From the NCBI GenBank assembly GCA_041675805.1, contig JBAYTD010000041.1:1-20156 (forward strand): a DNA stretch of 20,156 nucleotides, read 5' to 3'. The notes beneath the pieces are model-generated. The model was not told where the DNA came from. It made no database searches and was given only the letters and a program-made list of their open reading frames with translations. The position numbers and the translations under genes were made by a program. This stretch comes from JANNWF01 sp041675805 (GTDB lineage: Bacteria > Pseudomonadota > Gammaproteobacteria > Xanthomonadales > Xanthomonadaceae). Of this stretch, positions 1-6,205 are shown one piece after another; within the stretch, counting starts at the first letter, position 1; each line of letters starts with the position of its first letter.

Positions 1-35
1 AAACCGGCGTCCTGACGGACGCTTTTTGCAGGCTT

Positions 36-69
36 GAGCCGTATGCGGGGAAACTCGCACGTACGGTTC
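36..69 (+). ncRNA. Group II intron domain V (catalytic hairpin)
   Basis: This is a 34-base hairpin beginning GAGCCGTATG and ending CACGTACGGTTC. The basal helix pairs GAGCCGTA with TACGGTTC (one G-U). A two-base CG bulge sits on the 3' side. The distal helix TGCGGG/CTCGCA is capped by a GAAA tetraloop. The catalytic triad AGC is at 37-39. As remembered, domain V of the yeast mitochondrial intron aI5-gamma is identical except for two neighbouring base pairs next to the tetraloop, where both strands differ and pairing is kept. Such a match is very unlikely by chance, so the element looks catalytically intact here. Confidence 0.92.
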
Positions 70-72
70 TTA

Positions 73-110
73 GGGGGGAGGGCTCATGCAAATGAGTCCT
101 CCCACCCGAC
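73..110 (+). ncRNA. Group II intron domain VI with branch-point A and 3' splice site
   Basis: The helix pairs 73-75 with 105-107 and 76-87 with 92-103, closed by a GCAA tetraloop (88-91). The only unpaired base in the stem is A104. It stands seven bases from the proposed 3' splice site (after 110), where a group II branch-point adenosine is expected. One G-U pair (82/97) is present. The 5' arm carries a purine-rich GGGAGGG-type stretch (76-82) and the ATG at 86-88, so this helix also covers the only visible ribosome binding site and start codon of rarA. Confidence 0.85.
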
Positions 111-1468
111 ACCGAAGCCGGAAAAATCCGCCTGGCGACAGCCTGTTCAGCGAGCCCGAGGCGCTGAAGCCGCTGGCCGAGCGCATGCGCCCGCGCCGCC
201 TCGACGAGATGGTCGGCCAGCGCCGCCTGCTCGCCCCGCAATCGGCGTTGCGCCGTGCGCTGGAGGCCGGGCGCGTCCATTCGATGATCCTGTGGGGCCC
301 GCCCGGCTGCGGCAAGACCACCCTGGCGCTGCTGCTGGCGCACTACGCGCAGGCCGAGTTCCGCGCCATTTCAGCCGTCCTGTCCGGCCTGGCGGAAGTG
401 CGCGAGGCGCTGGCCCAGGCGCAGGCACGCTTCGCCGCCGGTGTGCGCACCGTGTTGTTCGTCGACGAGGTGCATCGCTTCAACAAGACGCAGCAGGACG
501 CCTTCCTGCCGCATATCGAGCGCGGCAGCATCGTGTTCGTCGGCGCGACCACGGAAAACCCCAGTTTCGAGCTGAATTCCGCGCTGCTTTCGCGCTGTCG
601 CGTGCACGTGCTGGAAGCGCTCTCCGCCGACGACATCGCGATGTCGCTGCGCCGCGCGCTGGCCGACGAGGAGCGCGGCCTCGGCGGGCGTGGCCTGAGC
701 CTGGACGACGTCAGCCTGCACCACATCGCCGTGGCCGCCGATGGCGACGTGCGCCGCGCGCTGACCCTGCTGGAGATCGGCGCCGAACTGGCCGAGCCGG
801 ACGGCGGACGCATCGACGAGGCCACGCTGCAGCAGGTGCTGGCCGACCGCACGCGACGTTTCGACAAGGGCGGCGAGCAGTTCTACGACCAGATTTCCGC
901 CCTGCACAAATCGGTGCGCAGTTCCAACCCGGACGCCGCGCTGTACTGGTTCTGTCGCATGCTCGACGGCGGCTGCGACCCGATCTACCTGGCCCGCCGG
1001 CTCACCCGCATGGCGGTCGAGGACATCGGCCTCGCCGACCCGCGCGCGCTGCAGATGGCCACCGACGCCTGGGACGCCTTCGAGCGCCTCGGCAGCCCGG
1101 AGGGCGAACTGGCGCTGGCGCAACTGGTCATCTATTTGGCCAGCACCGCCAAGTCCAACGCCGCCTATGTCGCCTACAAGGCGGCGCGGAAGGATGTCGT
1201 CGAGCACGGCAGCCTGCCGACGCCGATGCACCTGCGCAACGCGCCGACCCGGCTGATGAAGGAACTCGGCCACGGCAGCGGTTACCAGTACGACCACGAT
1301 GCCGAGGGCGGCGTCGCGCTGGCGCAGACCGGCTTCCCCGAGGCGATGGGCGAGCGCGTCTACTATCGCCCGGTCGAGCGCGGGCTGGAAATCCGCCTGA
1401 AGGAAAAACTCGACCACCTGCGCGCCGCCCGCGAAGCGGCGCGCCCGGCCGCGGACGAGCAAAACTGA
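86..1468 (+). CDS. rarA: Replication-associated recombination protein A (RarA/MgsA), AAA+ ATPase
   Basis: This clamp-loader-like AAA+ ATPase acts at stalled replication forks in the cytoplasm. The 460-residue frame holds the family-typical PLAERMRP and DEMVGQ segments (29-45), Walker A GPPGCGKT (71-78), Walker B FVDE (125-128), the ATTENPSFELNSALLSR sensor/arginine region, and the C-terminal tetramerisation region with LRNAPT. E. coli RarA is 447 residues. The start is the odd part: residues 1-8 and the first base of codon 9 lie inside the group II intron ending at 110. No ATG, GTG or TTG occurs in frame between 111 and codon 34, which lies within the conserved region. ATG 86 has a strong purine-rich site 4-5 bases upstream, and ATG 92 is an alternative. 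If the intron splices, the native start is in the upstream exon and these residues are not made. Family assignment is certain; the N-terminus is not. Confidence 0.95.
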   Translation: MQMSPPTRHRSRKNPPGDSLFSEPEALKPLAERMRPRRLDEMVGQRRLLAPQSALRRALEAGRVHSMILWGPPGCGKTTLALLLAHYAQAEFRAISAVLSGLAEVREALAQAQARFAAGVRTVLFVDEVHRFNKTQQDAFLPHIERGSIVFVGATTENPSFELNSALLSRCRVHVLEALSADDIAMSLRRALADEERGLGGRGLSLDDVSLHHIAVAADGDVRRALTLLEIGAELAEPDGGRIDEATLQQVLADRTRRFDKGGEQFYDQISALHKSVRSSNPDAALYWFCRMLDGGCDPIYLARRLTRMAVEDIGLADPRALQMATDAWDAFERLGSPEGELALAQLVIYLASTAKSNAAYVAYKAARKDVVEHGSLPTPMHLRNAPTRLMKELGHGSGYQYDHDAEGGVALAQTGFPEAMGERVYYRPVERGLEIRLKEKLDHLRAAREAARPAADEQN

Positions 1469-1498
1469 CCGCCGCATCGCCGCACAAGGAGTAGCGTC

Positions 1499-2149
1499 AT
1501 GGGTATCGGCCTGTTGATCCTCCCGCTTTCCCTGCTGGCCCTGCTGCTGGCCTGGGCCAGTTGGCGTGGCTGCCGCCGGCGCTGGCGCAACCGTCGCCCC
1601 AGCGCCGCCGTCGCCAGCGGATTGCTGGCCAGCGTGCTGCTGCTTGGCGCGCTGACGCTGAGCTTGCTGTCGGTCGGCCTGTGGTCGTTCCAGCGGCTGG
1701 CCACGGAAGAGGAAGTCGCTCGTCTGCGCGTCGAACAAATCGGCGACCAGCACTACGCGGTCTGGCTCAGCGACGCACTGGACGAGCGCCGCTTCGAGCT
1801 GCGCGGCGACCAATGGCAACTCGACGCCCGCTTGCTGCGCTGGAAACTGCCCGCCGCACTGGCCGGTGCGCCCAACCTGTACCGGCTGGATCGCCTCAGC
1901 GGCCGCTACCTGGACATCGGACAGGAACGCGAAGGCCAGCGCACCGCGCACGACCTGACCGAAGGCCGCCTCGACCTGTGGACGCTGCAACGGCGTTACC
2001 CGCGCTGGCTGCCCTTTCTCGACGCCGATTACGGCAGCGGCGTCTACCTGCCGCTGACCGATGGCGCGCAGTACCGGGTCAGCCTGGGCGTGCAGGGTGG
2101 ATTGATCGCCCGTCCGTTGCACGCGGAGCCGGCGGACGGGGCGCAATGA
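1499..2149 (+). CDS. Hypothetical inner-membrane-anchored protein
   Basis: This 216-residue protein has two N-terminal hydrophobic segments (about 4-21 and 38-62) separated by an arginine-rich loop (RGCRRRWRNRR). A soluble C-terminal domain follows, with recognisable stretches such as RGDQWQLDARLLRWK, YRLDRLSGRYLDI and GVYLPLTDGAQYRVS. From memory, similar proteins occur in Xanthomonadales and are sometimes labelled multidrug or cation efflux pump. Nothing in this sequence supports transport, since it has only two membrane segments and no pump motif. The ATG is preceded by AAGGAG at good spacing. It starts 31 bases after the rarA stop and is probably cotranscribed. Function unknown. Confidence 0.85.
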   Translation: MGIGLLILPLSLLALLLAWASWRGCRRRWRNRRPSAAVASGLLASVLLLGALTLSLLSVGLWSFQRLATEEEVARLRVEQIGDQHYAVWLSDALDERRFELRGDQWQLDARLLRWKLPAALAGAPNLYRLDRLSGRYLDIGQEREGQRTAHDLTEGRLDLWTLQRRYPRWLPFLDADYGSGVYLPLTDGAQYRVSLGVQGGLIARPLHAEPADGAQ

Positions 2150-2166
2150 GTCGGCAGGGCGGGGGA

Positions 2167-2361
2167 TTACTCGATCTGCGCCGGAAACCCGGCTTCCTCC
2201 AGCGCGCTGGTGATGGCGGCGGATGCGGCAGTGGTTTCCACCTCGACCTTGCGACTGGGCGGGTCGGCGTCGACACGGGCCTGAGGATCGATGTGCTGGA
2301 TGGTGCGGGTAACGGCGCGGGCACAGCCGCCGCAGTGCATGGACTCGATGTGCAGGCGCAT
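2167..2361 (-). CDS. Heavy-metal-associated (HMA) domain protein, CopZ-like
   Basis: This 64-residue protein is a single ferredoxin-like HMA fold. The metal-binding loop MHCGGC is at residues 8-13 (M-x-C-x-x-C), and the C-terminal EEAGFPAQ matches the end of such domains. Relatives bind Cu(I) or other soft metals and pass them to P-type ATPases, or are stand-alone chaperones. No ATPase or metal regulator is visible nearby, so the metal and partner are unknown. It converges with the membrane-protein gene ending at 2149. Its ribosome binding site is weak (GGA about ten bases before the ATG). A strong 9-bp hairpin lies between it and the next gene upstream, so it may have its own promoter. Confidence 0.85.
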   Translation of the reverse strand: MRLHIESMHCGGCARAVTRTIQHIDPQARVDADPPSRKVEVETTAASAAITSALEEAGFPAQIE

Positions 2362-2422
2362 GGCGCGGATCCGTCCGGGAGGGCGGCCGATTGTAGGACT
2401 CGACCTGCGATCCGTGGAAGTT

Positions 2423-2456
2423 GCCCGCCGCAGGGCGTCCCTGCGCGGCGGCGGGC
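2423..2456. terminator. GC-rich hairpin downstream of the DUF1232 gene
   Basis: A perfect 9-bp inverted repeat, GCCCGCCGC (2423-2431) and GCGGCGGGC (2448-2456), encloses a 16-base loop that holds a smaller AGGG/CCCT hairpin. It lies just past the stop of the minus-strand gene ending at 2465. No T-run follows on either strand, so it is at best an unusual terminator or a 3'-end stabiliser. Confidence 0.35.
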
Positions 2457-2464
2457 CGGGGAGT

Positions 2465-3007
2465 TCAGTTCATGTCGAGGCGCGGCAGCGGGGCCAGCAG
2501 GCAGTAGCGGTGCGGGCGCTCGGCGTCGGCGTAGTGTGCGTGGACGTAGCTGCGTCGGGTGTGCAGGTCGTGGCGCAGGCGCAGCCACTGTTCGCGGCTG
2601 ATCTCGCCAAGCTCCGGATGGCTGCGCAGGAAGGCGCGATATTCCTGCCATGCCTGCCATTCCTGGCGGTGTTCGGTCAGCGCCAGTTGCAGCACGATGG
2701 CGTCGTCGAGCAGGCCAAAACGGGCTTCGTTGTCGGGAATCAGGTCGTCGGCCTTGCGGTAATAGCGCAGCGCGCCGCCGAGGCCGCGCCGGGTCGCCGG
2801 GTCGGTGTGCCAGTGCGGGTTGGCCAGCATGATGGCGATCTCGCCGGCTTGGGCGATGTAGCGGCGCAGGTCGTCGGGGACGCGGTCGAGGTCGGCATCG
2901 AGGGTGTCCACGGGCAGCGGCGCATCGTCCTGGCAGGCGGCTTCCCATGCGGCGCGGAACGGTGCCAGGTTGTGCGGGCTGATGCTCAGTTGGATGTCGA
3001 GGCTCAT
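2465..3007 (-). CDS. DUF1232/YkvA-like protein
   Basis: This 180-residue protein contains DLIPD at 88-92 followed by GLLDDAIVL (98-106), the diagnostic core of the DUF1232 (YkvA) family, whose biochemical role is unknown. Many family members have a membrane segment around this motif. Here the surroundings are charged (YYRKADD..., EARF), and I see no clear transmembrane helix or signal peptide, so it is probably cytoplasmic or peripheral. The ATG at 3007 was chosen because AAGGAG lies seven bases upstream. The frame stays open to 3097, but the extra 30 residues look non-coding and cover two palindromes. The gene stands where dnaE usually follows rnhB. Confidence 0.8.
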   Translation of the reverse strand: MSLDIQLSISPHNLAPFRAAWEAACQDDAPLPVDTLDADLDRVPDDLRRYIAQAGEIAIMLANPHWHTDPATRRGLGGALRYYRKADDLIPDNEARFGLLDDAIVLQLALTEHRQEWQAWQEYRAFLRSHPELGEISREQWLRLRHDLHTRRSYVHAHYADAERPHRYCLLAPLPRLDMN

Positions 3008-3049
3008 GGCGTTCTCCTTGCGCTGCGGGGTGGACGTGTGGCTCTTGAT

Positions 3050-3062
3050 GCGCACTGTGCGC
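3050..3062. promoter_or_regulatory. Palindrome upstream of the DUF1232 gene (possible operator)
   Basis: GCGCAC-T-GTGCGC is a perfect 6-bp inverted repeat around one base, 43-55 bases upstream of the ATG at 3007. It could be an operator or a leader hairpin. No regulator is identified. Confidence 0.3.
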
Positions 3063-3090
3063 GCCACGTGACCGCCGCTTGCAGCGTCGG

Positions 3091-3107
3091 AAGTCATTGC
3101 ATGACTT
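3091..3107. promoter_or_regulatory. Palindrome AAGTCAT-TGC-ATGACTT upstream of the DUF1232 gene
   Basis: This is a perfect 7-bp inverted repeat with a 3-base centre, 84-100 bases upstream of the ATG at 3007. It is AT-richer than its surroundings and lies in the gap between rnhB and the DUF1232 gene. Its size and symmetry fit a dimeric regulator site. I see no convincing -35/-10 pair beside it, so the regulatory role is inferred. Confidence 0.4.
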
Positions 3108-3116
3108 GTGGATGCG

Positions 3117-3147
3117 GAAATTTTCAGCCGGCGTTGGGTTTCGCCGG
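3117..3147 (-). terminator. Possible terminator after rnhB
   Basis: Read on the minus strand, a 6-bp stem CCGGCG/CGCCGG (3142-3147 with 3128-3133, 8-base loop) is followed by CTGAAAATTTT. The tail is only partly T-rich, so this is a weak intrinsic terminator candidate for the end of the long lpx operon. Its position, 8 bases past the rnhB stop, is right. Confidence 0.35.
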
Positions 3148-3154
3148 GCGGCGC

Positions 3155-3754
3155 TCAGTCGCGCAGGCAGGCACGGACCGGGGCGTAGCTGCGCCGGTGC
3201 GCGGGGCAGGGGCCGTGCTGGCGCAGGCGATCCAGATGCAACGGCGTCGGATAGCCCTTGTGCAGGTCGAAGCCGTATTGCGGATGTTGCTGGTGCAGCG
3301 TCTGCATCAAGCGGTCGCGGGCGACCTTGGCGAGGATCGAGGCGGCGCCGATGGCCGGTTCCAGCGCATCGCCACGGACGATGGCGCGGGCCGGCGCGGA
3401 CAGCGCGGTGGGCAGACGGTTGCCGTCGATCAGCACCAGTGTTGGTCGCATCGGTAGTGCCTGGACGCTGCGCCGCATGCCTTGCAGGGTGGCCTGGAGG
3501 ATATTGAGGCGGTCGATCTCGTCAGCTTCCACGCATTCGATGCGCCAGCATTGCGCGCGTTCGATGATCGCCTCGTAAAGGTGCGCGCGGCGCGCCGGCG
3601 TCAGCGCCTTGGAATCGGCAATGCCGTCAATCGGCTGCGCCGGGTCGAGGATGACGGCGGCGACCACCACCGGGCCGGCCAGCGGGCCGCGCCCGGCCTC
3701 GTCGACTCCGGCGATGTCGGCGGCCGGGGTCAGGGCCTGGTAGGCGTCGAACAT
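3155..3754 (-). CDS. rnhB: Ribonuclease HII
   Basis: RNase HII cleaves the RNA strand of RNA-DNA hybrids and starts removal of single ribonucleotides from DNA. At 199 residues it is the usual length. AGVDEAGRGPLAGPV carries the catalytic D18 and E19. LIDG supplies D110, and RGDA (D129) is probably the fourth acidic ligand. AASILAKVARDR and YGFDLHKGYPT are typical family motifs. The ATG at 3754 lies 25 bases inside the end of lpxB, a tight arrangement also common in relatives. It is the last gene of the long minus-strand cluster. The dnaE gene that often follows it is not here. Confidence 0.96.
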   Translation of the reverse strand: MFDAYQALTPAADIAGVDEAGRGPLAGPVVVAAVILDPAQPIDGIADSKALTPARRAHLYEAIIERAQCWRIECVEADEIDRLNILQATLQGMRRSVQALPMRPTLVLIDGNRLPTALSAPARAIVRGDALEPAIGAASILAKVARDRLMQTLHQQHPQYGFDLHKGYPTPLHLDRLRQHGPCPAHRRSYAPVRACLRD

Positions 3755-4950
3755 CGCTGGTCGATCAGTTCGCCGATGGCCTCGGCGGCGTGGCAGGAGG
3801 CGTCGCGGCGCAGGCTCAGATGCAGGGCGCGAAAGCGTGGCAGCAGGGCGGCCGCGGCGGCGAGATCGTCGAAATAATGCGCCAGCGCGGCGGCCAGCGC
3901 CGGTGCCGTGCATTCGTCCTGCAACAGTTCGGGGACCAGCGCTTCGCCGGCCAGCGCGTTCGGCAGGCTGACGTGGCGGGTCTTCAGCAGGCCGAAGCGG
4001 CGCACCAGGAAATGCGTCAGCACGGACAGCCGATAGCCGACCACCATCGGTCGTTTGGCGAACAAGGCTTCCAGTGCGGCGGTGCCGGAGGCCAGCAACA
4101 CCGCGTCGGCGGCGATCAGGCAATCGCGCGCCTGGCCGTCGATCAGGCGGCAATGCTGCGCGCCGCCCTGCGACTCGAACAGCGCCCGGCAGGCCGGCGT
4201 CGCCATCGGCGCGATCACCCGCAGTCGCGGATAGCGCTGGCGCAGGCTGGCCACGGCACCGATGAAAGCGGGGCCGATGCGGCGGATTTCGCCCAGTCGC
4301 GATCCCGGCAGCACGGCCAGCAGTGGGCCGTCGTCGTCCAGCCCGAGACGCGCGCGGGCGGCGGCCTGGTCCGGTTCCAGCGGGAAGGCGTCGGCCAGCG
4401 GATGGCCGACGAAACGGGCGTCGATGCCGTGCGCGGCGTAGATCGGCGGCTCCATCGGGAACAGGCACAGCACGAGGTCGGCGCTGGCACCGATCTTCGC
4501 CGCCCGGCCGCGTCGCCAGGCCCAGACCGAAGGGCTGACGTAATGCACGGTGGTGACGCCGCGTGCCTTAAGGCGTTTTTCCAGGCCGAGATTGAAGTCC
4601 GGGGCATCGATGCCGACCACCACGTCGGGCCGCCATTGCATAAGCCGCTTCAGCAGACCGGCGCGCAGGCGCAGCAGGCGCGGCAGGTGGCGCAGCACTT
4701 CGGCCAGGCCCATCACCGCCAGTTCCGAGCAGTCGTGCCAGGCCTCGACGCCGGCGGCGCGCATCGCCGGTCCGCACAGGCCGACGATCTGCGCATCCGG
4801 GTAGCGTGCAAGCAGGCTGTGCGCGAGGTCGGCACCGAGCAGGTCGCCGGAGGCTTCGCCGGCGATCAGGGCGATGCGTGGCGCGCGACGCGGGGAATCG
4901 GAGCCCCGCGGCGAAGCTGCGCCGCGTTCGGGCCCGGATTCCGCTGTCAC
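3730..4950 (-). CDS. lpxB: Lipid-A-disaccharide synthase
   Basis: LpxB joins UDP-2,3-diacylglucosamine and lipid X to form the lipid A disaccharide at the inner face of the cytoplasmic membrane. Family motifs visible are AGEASGD near the N-terminus, HYVSPSVWAWR, LPGSR, and SGTAALEALFAKRPMVVGYR. The protein is 406 residues against about 382 in E. coli; the excess is a polar, glycine/arginine-rich N-terminal tail of about 24 residues. The start is GTG at 4950, forming a GTGA overlap with the lpxA stop. No other ATG, GTG or TTG occurs in frame before the AGEASGD motif, so this start is forced. Translation is probably coupled to lpxA. Confidence 0.96.
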   Translation of the reverse strand: MTAESGPERGAASPRGSDSPRRAPRIALIAGEASGDLLGADLAHSLLARYPDAQIVGLCGPAMRAAGVEAWHDCSELAVMGLAEVLRHLPRLLRLRAGLLKRLMQWRPDVVVGIDAPDFNLGLEKRLKARGVTTVHYVSPSVWAWRRGRAAKIGASADLVLCLFPMEPPIYAAHGIDARFVGHPLADAFPLEPDQAAARARLGLDDDGPLLAVLPGSRLGEIRRIGPAFIGAVASLRQRYPRLRVIAPMATPACRALFESQGGAQHCRLIDGQARDCLIAADAVLLASGTAALEALFAKRPMVVGYRLSVLTHFLVRRFGLLKTRHVSLPNALAGEALVPELLQDECTAPALAAALAHYFDDLAAAAALLPRFRALHLSLRRDASCHAAEAIGELIDQRCSTPTRP

Positions 4951-5735
4951 CGGATCAGCGACCGCTTGCTGCGGTCGATGAAATCCAGCAACTGGCGGAT
5001 GTCCGGCGTCGAATCGGCGGCATCGGCCAGTTGCTGGCGCGCCTCGGCCAGCGGCAGGCCGGACTTGTACAGCGTGCGGTAGGCGCGCTTGATCGCCATG
5101 ATGCGGGCGCTGTCGTAACCGCGCCGCTTCAGCCCTTCGGAATTGATGCCGTGCGGCGCGGCATAGGGGCCGGCGACGGTGACGAAGGGCGGCACGTCGC
5201 GGCTGATCACGCTGCCCATGGCGGTGAAGGCGTGCGCGCCGACCTGGCAGAACTGGTGGATCAGCGAGAAGCCGCCGAGGATGGCGTAGTCCTCGACCCG
5301 GCAATGCCCGGCCAGCGAGGCGGCGTTGGCGAAGATGGTGTGGTTGCCGACGACGCAGTCGTGGGCGATGTGGACGTAGGCCATGATCCAGTTGTCGTCG
5401 CCGATACGGGTGATGCCCTCGTCCTCGGCGGTGCCGCGGTTGACGGTGACGAACTCGCGGATGGTGTTGCCGTCGCCGATCTCCAGCCGGGTGGGCTGGT
5501 CGCGGTATTTCTTGTCCTGCGGCTCGCCGCCGAGGACGACGTGGGCGTGGATCGTGTTGTCGCGGCCGATCCGGGTCGGCCCTTCGATGACGGTGTGCGG
5601 GCCGATCCGCGTGCCGGCAGCGATCTCGACGCCGGCACCGATCACCACGAACGGGCCGATGCGGACGCCGGGCTCGATCCGTGCATCCGGATCGACCACG
5701 GCGCTGGGATGGATGCCTGCGTCGGCGCTGATCAT
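4947..5735 (-). CDS. lpxA: Acyl-ACP:UDP-N-acetylglucosamine O-acyltransferase
   Basis: LpxA catalyses the first step of lipid A synthesis, 3-O-acylation of UDP-GlcNAc. The 262 residues equal the E. coli length. The N-terminal two thirds are a left-handed beta-helix of hexapeptide repeats (IHPSAVVDPDARIEPGVRIGP...). They carry the histidine-rich active-site stretch HIAHDCVVGNH and the following AGHCRVEDYAILGG...HQF. The C-terminal helical part has RAYRTLYKSGL. The ATG at 5735 overlaps the fabZ stop as ATGA, and the lpxB start overlaps its own stop as GTGA. Acyl-chain preference cannot be read reliably here. Confidence 0.97.
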   Translation of the reverse strand: MISADAGIHPSAVVDPDARIEPGVRIGPFVVIGAGVEIAAGTRIGPHTVIEGPTRIGRDNTIHAHVVLGGEPQDKKYRDQPTRLEIGDGNTIREFVTVNRGTAEDEGITRIGDDNWIMAYVHIAHDCVVGNHTIFANAASLAGHCRVEDYAILGGFSLIHQFCQVGAHAFTAMGSVISRDVPPFVTVAGPYAAPHGINSEGLKRRGYDSARIMAIKRAYRTLYKSGLPLAEARQQLADAADSTPDIRQLLDFIDRSKRSLIR

Positions 5736-6205
5736 GCCGGCCCCCGCTCGGCGCACAGCACCTCGGCGCTGGCCACTTCCTTGCCGTCGACGCGGGCCAC
5801 GCATTCGTACAGGCCCATCTTGCGCAGCATGCGCTTGAGGGTGACTTCCAGGCTGAGCTGATCGCCCGGTGCCACGGTGCGCGAGAAGCGTGCCTTGTCG
5901 ATCTTGACCAGGTAGTAAAGCGGCTGCGGCGCGCCTTCCGGGCGCGGCGGGTCGGACAATTGCGTCAACAGGCCGGCCGCCTGCGCCAGCGCCTCGATCA
6001 CCAGTACGCCCGGCATCACCGGATGGCCGGGGAAATGGCCCTGGAAGAAGGGCTCGTTGAAGCTGACGTTCTTGATCGCGCGGATCCGCTGGTGCGGCTC
6101 CAGTTCGACCACGCGGTCGACCAGCAGGAACGGATAGCGGTGCGGCAGCAGTTGCTGGATGCGGATCACGTCCACGGGCAGTTCGACGGGGGTGGCGGTG
6201 TTCAT
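5732..6205 (-). CDS. fabZ: 3-hydroxyacyl-ACP dehydratase FabZ
   Basis: FabZ dehydrates 3-hydroxyacyl-ACP in fatty acid elongation, competing with LpxA and LpxD for the same hydroxyacyl-ACP pool. The 157-residue hot-dog-fold protein shows LLPHRYPFLLVDR near the N-terminus and the active-site segment GHFPGHPVMPGVLVIEALAQ, with catalytic His in the first part and Glu in EALAQ. It sits between lpxD and lpxA as in most proteobacteria, with ATGA overlaps on both sides. This arrangement ties fatty acid and lipid A flux together. Confidence 0.97.
   Translation of the reverse strand: MNTATPVELPVDVIRIQQLLPHRYPFLLVDRVVELEPHQRIRAIKNVSFNEPFFQGHFPGHPVMPGVLVIEALAQAAGLLTQLSDPPRPEGAPQPLYYLVKIDKARFSRTVAPGDQLSLEVTLKRMLRKMGLYECVARVDGKEVASAEVLCAERGPA

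Larger units (their letters stand above)
1..110 (+). mobile_element. 3' end of a group II intron (truncated by window edge)
   Basis: Only the last 110 bases of the element are visible. They contain a complete domain V (36-69), a linker, and a domain VI hairpin (73-107) with a bulged A, ending in ...CCCGAC at 110; an AC end fits the AY 3' terminus of group II introns. Positions 7-22 form a 6-bp hairpin (GCGTCC/GGACGC, 4-base loop) followed by TTTTT, which may belong to the end of domain IV. In frame 1 the first 12 bases read Lys-Pro-Ala-Ser and then a TGA stop at 13-15. This could be the tail of an intron-encoded reverse transcriptase/maturase, but four residues cannot prove it. The intron lies in the same orientation as rarA. 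Subclass and mobility cannot be judged without the 5' part. Confidence 0.85.

Noticed and set aside
34..1494. 486-residue plus-strand frame overlapping rarA
   Set aside because: It is a shifted frame of rarA, rich in Arg, Ala and Pro, with no family motif; its start lies in intron domain V.
371..2146. 591-residue minus-strand frame opposite rarA and the membrane protein
   Set aside because: It is a shadow of two well-supported plus-strand genes; composition is that of a reverse frame.
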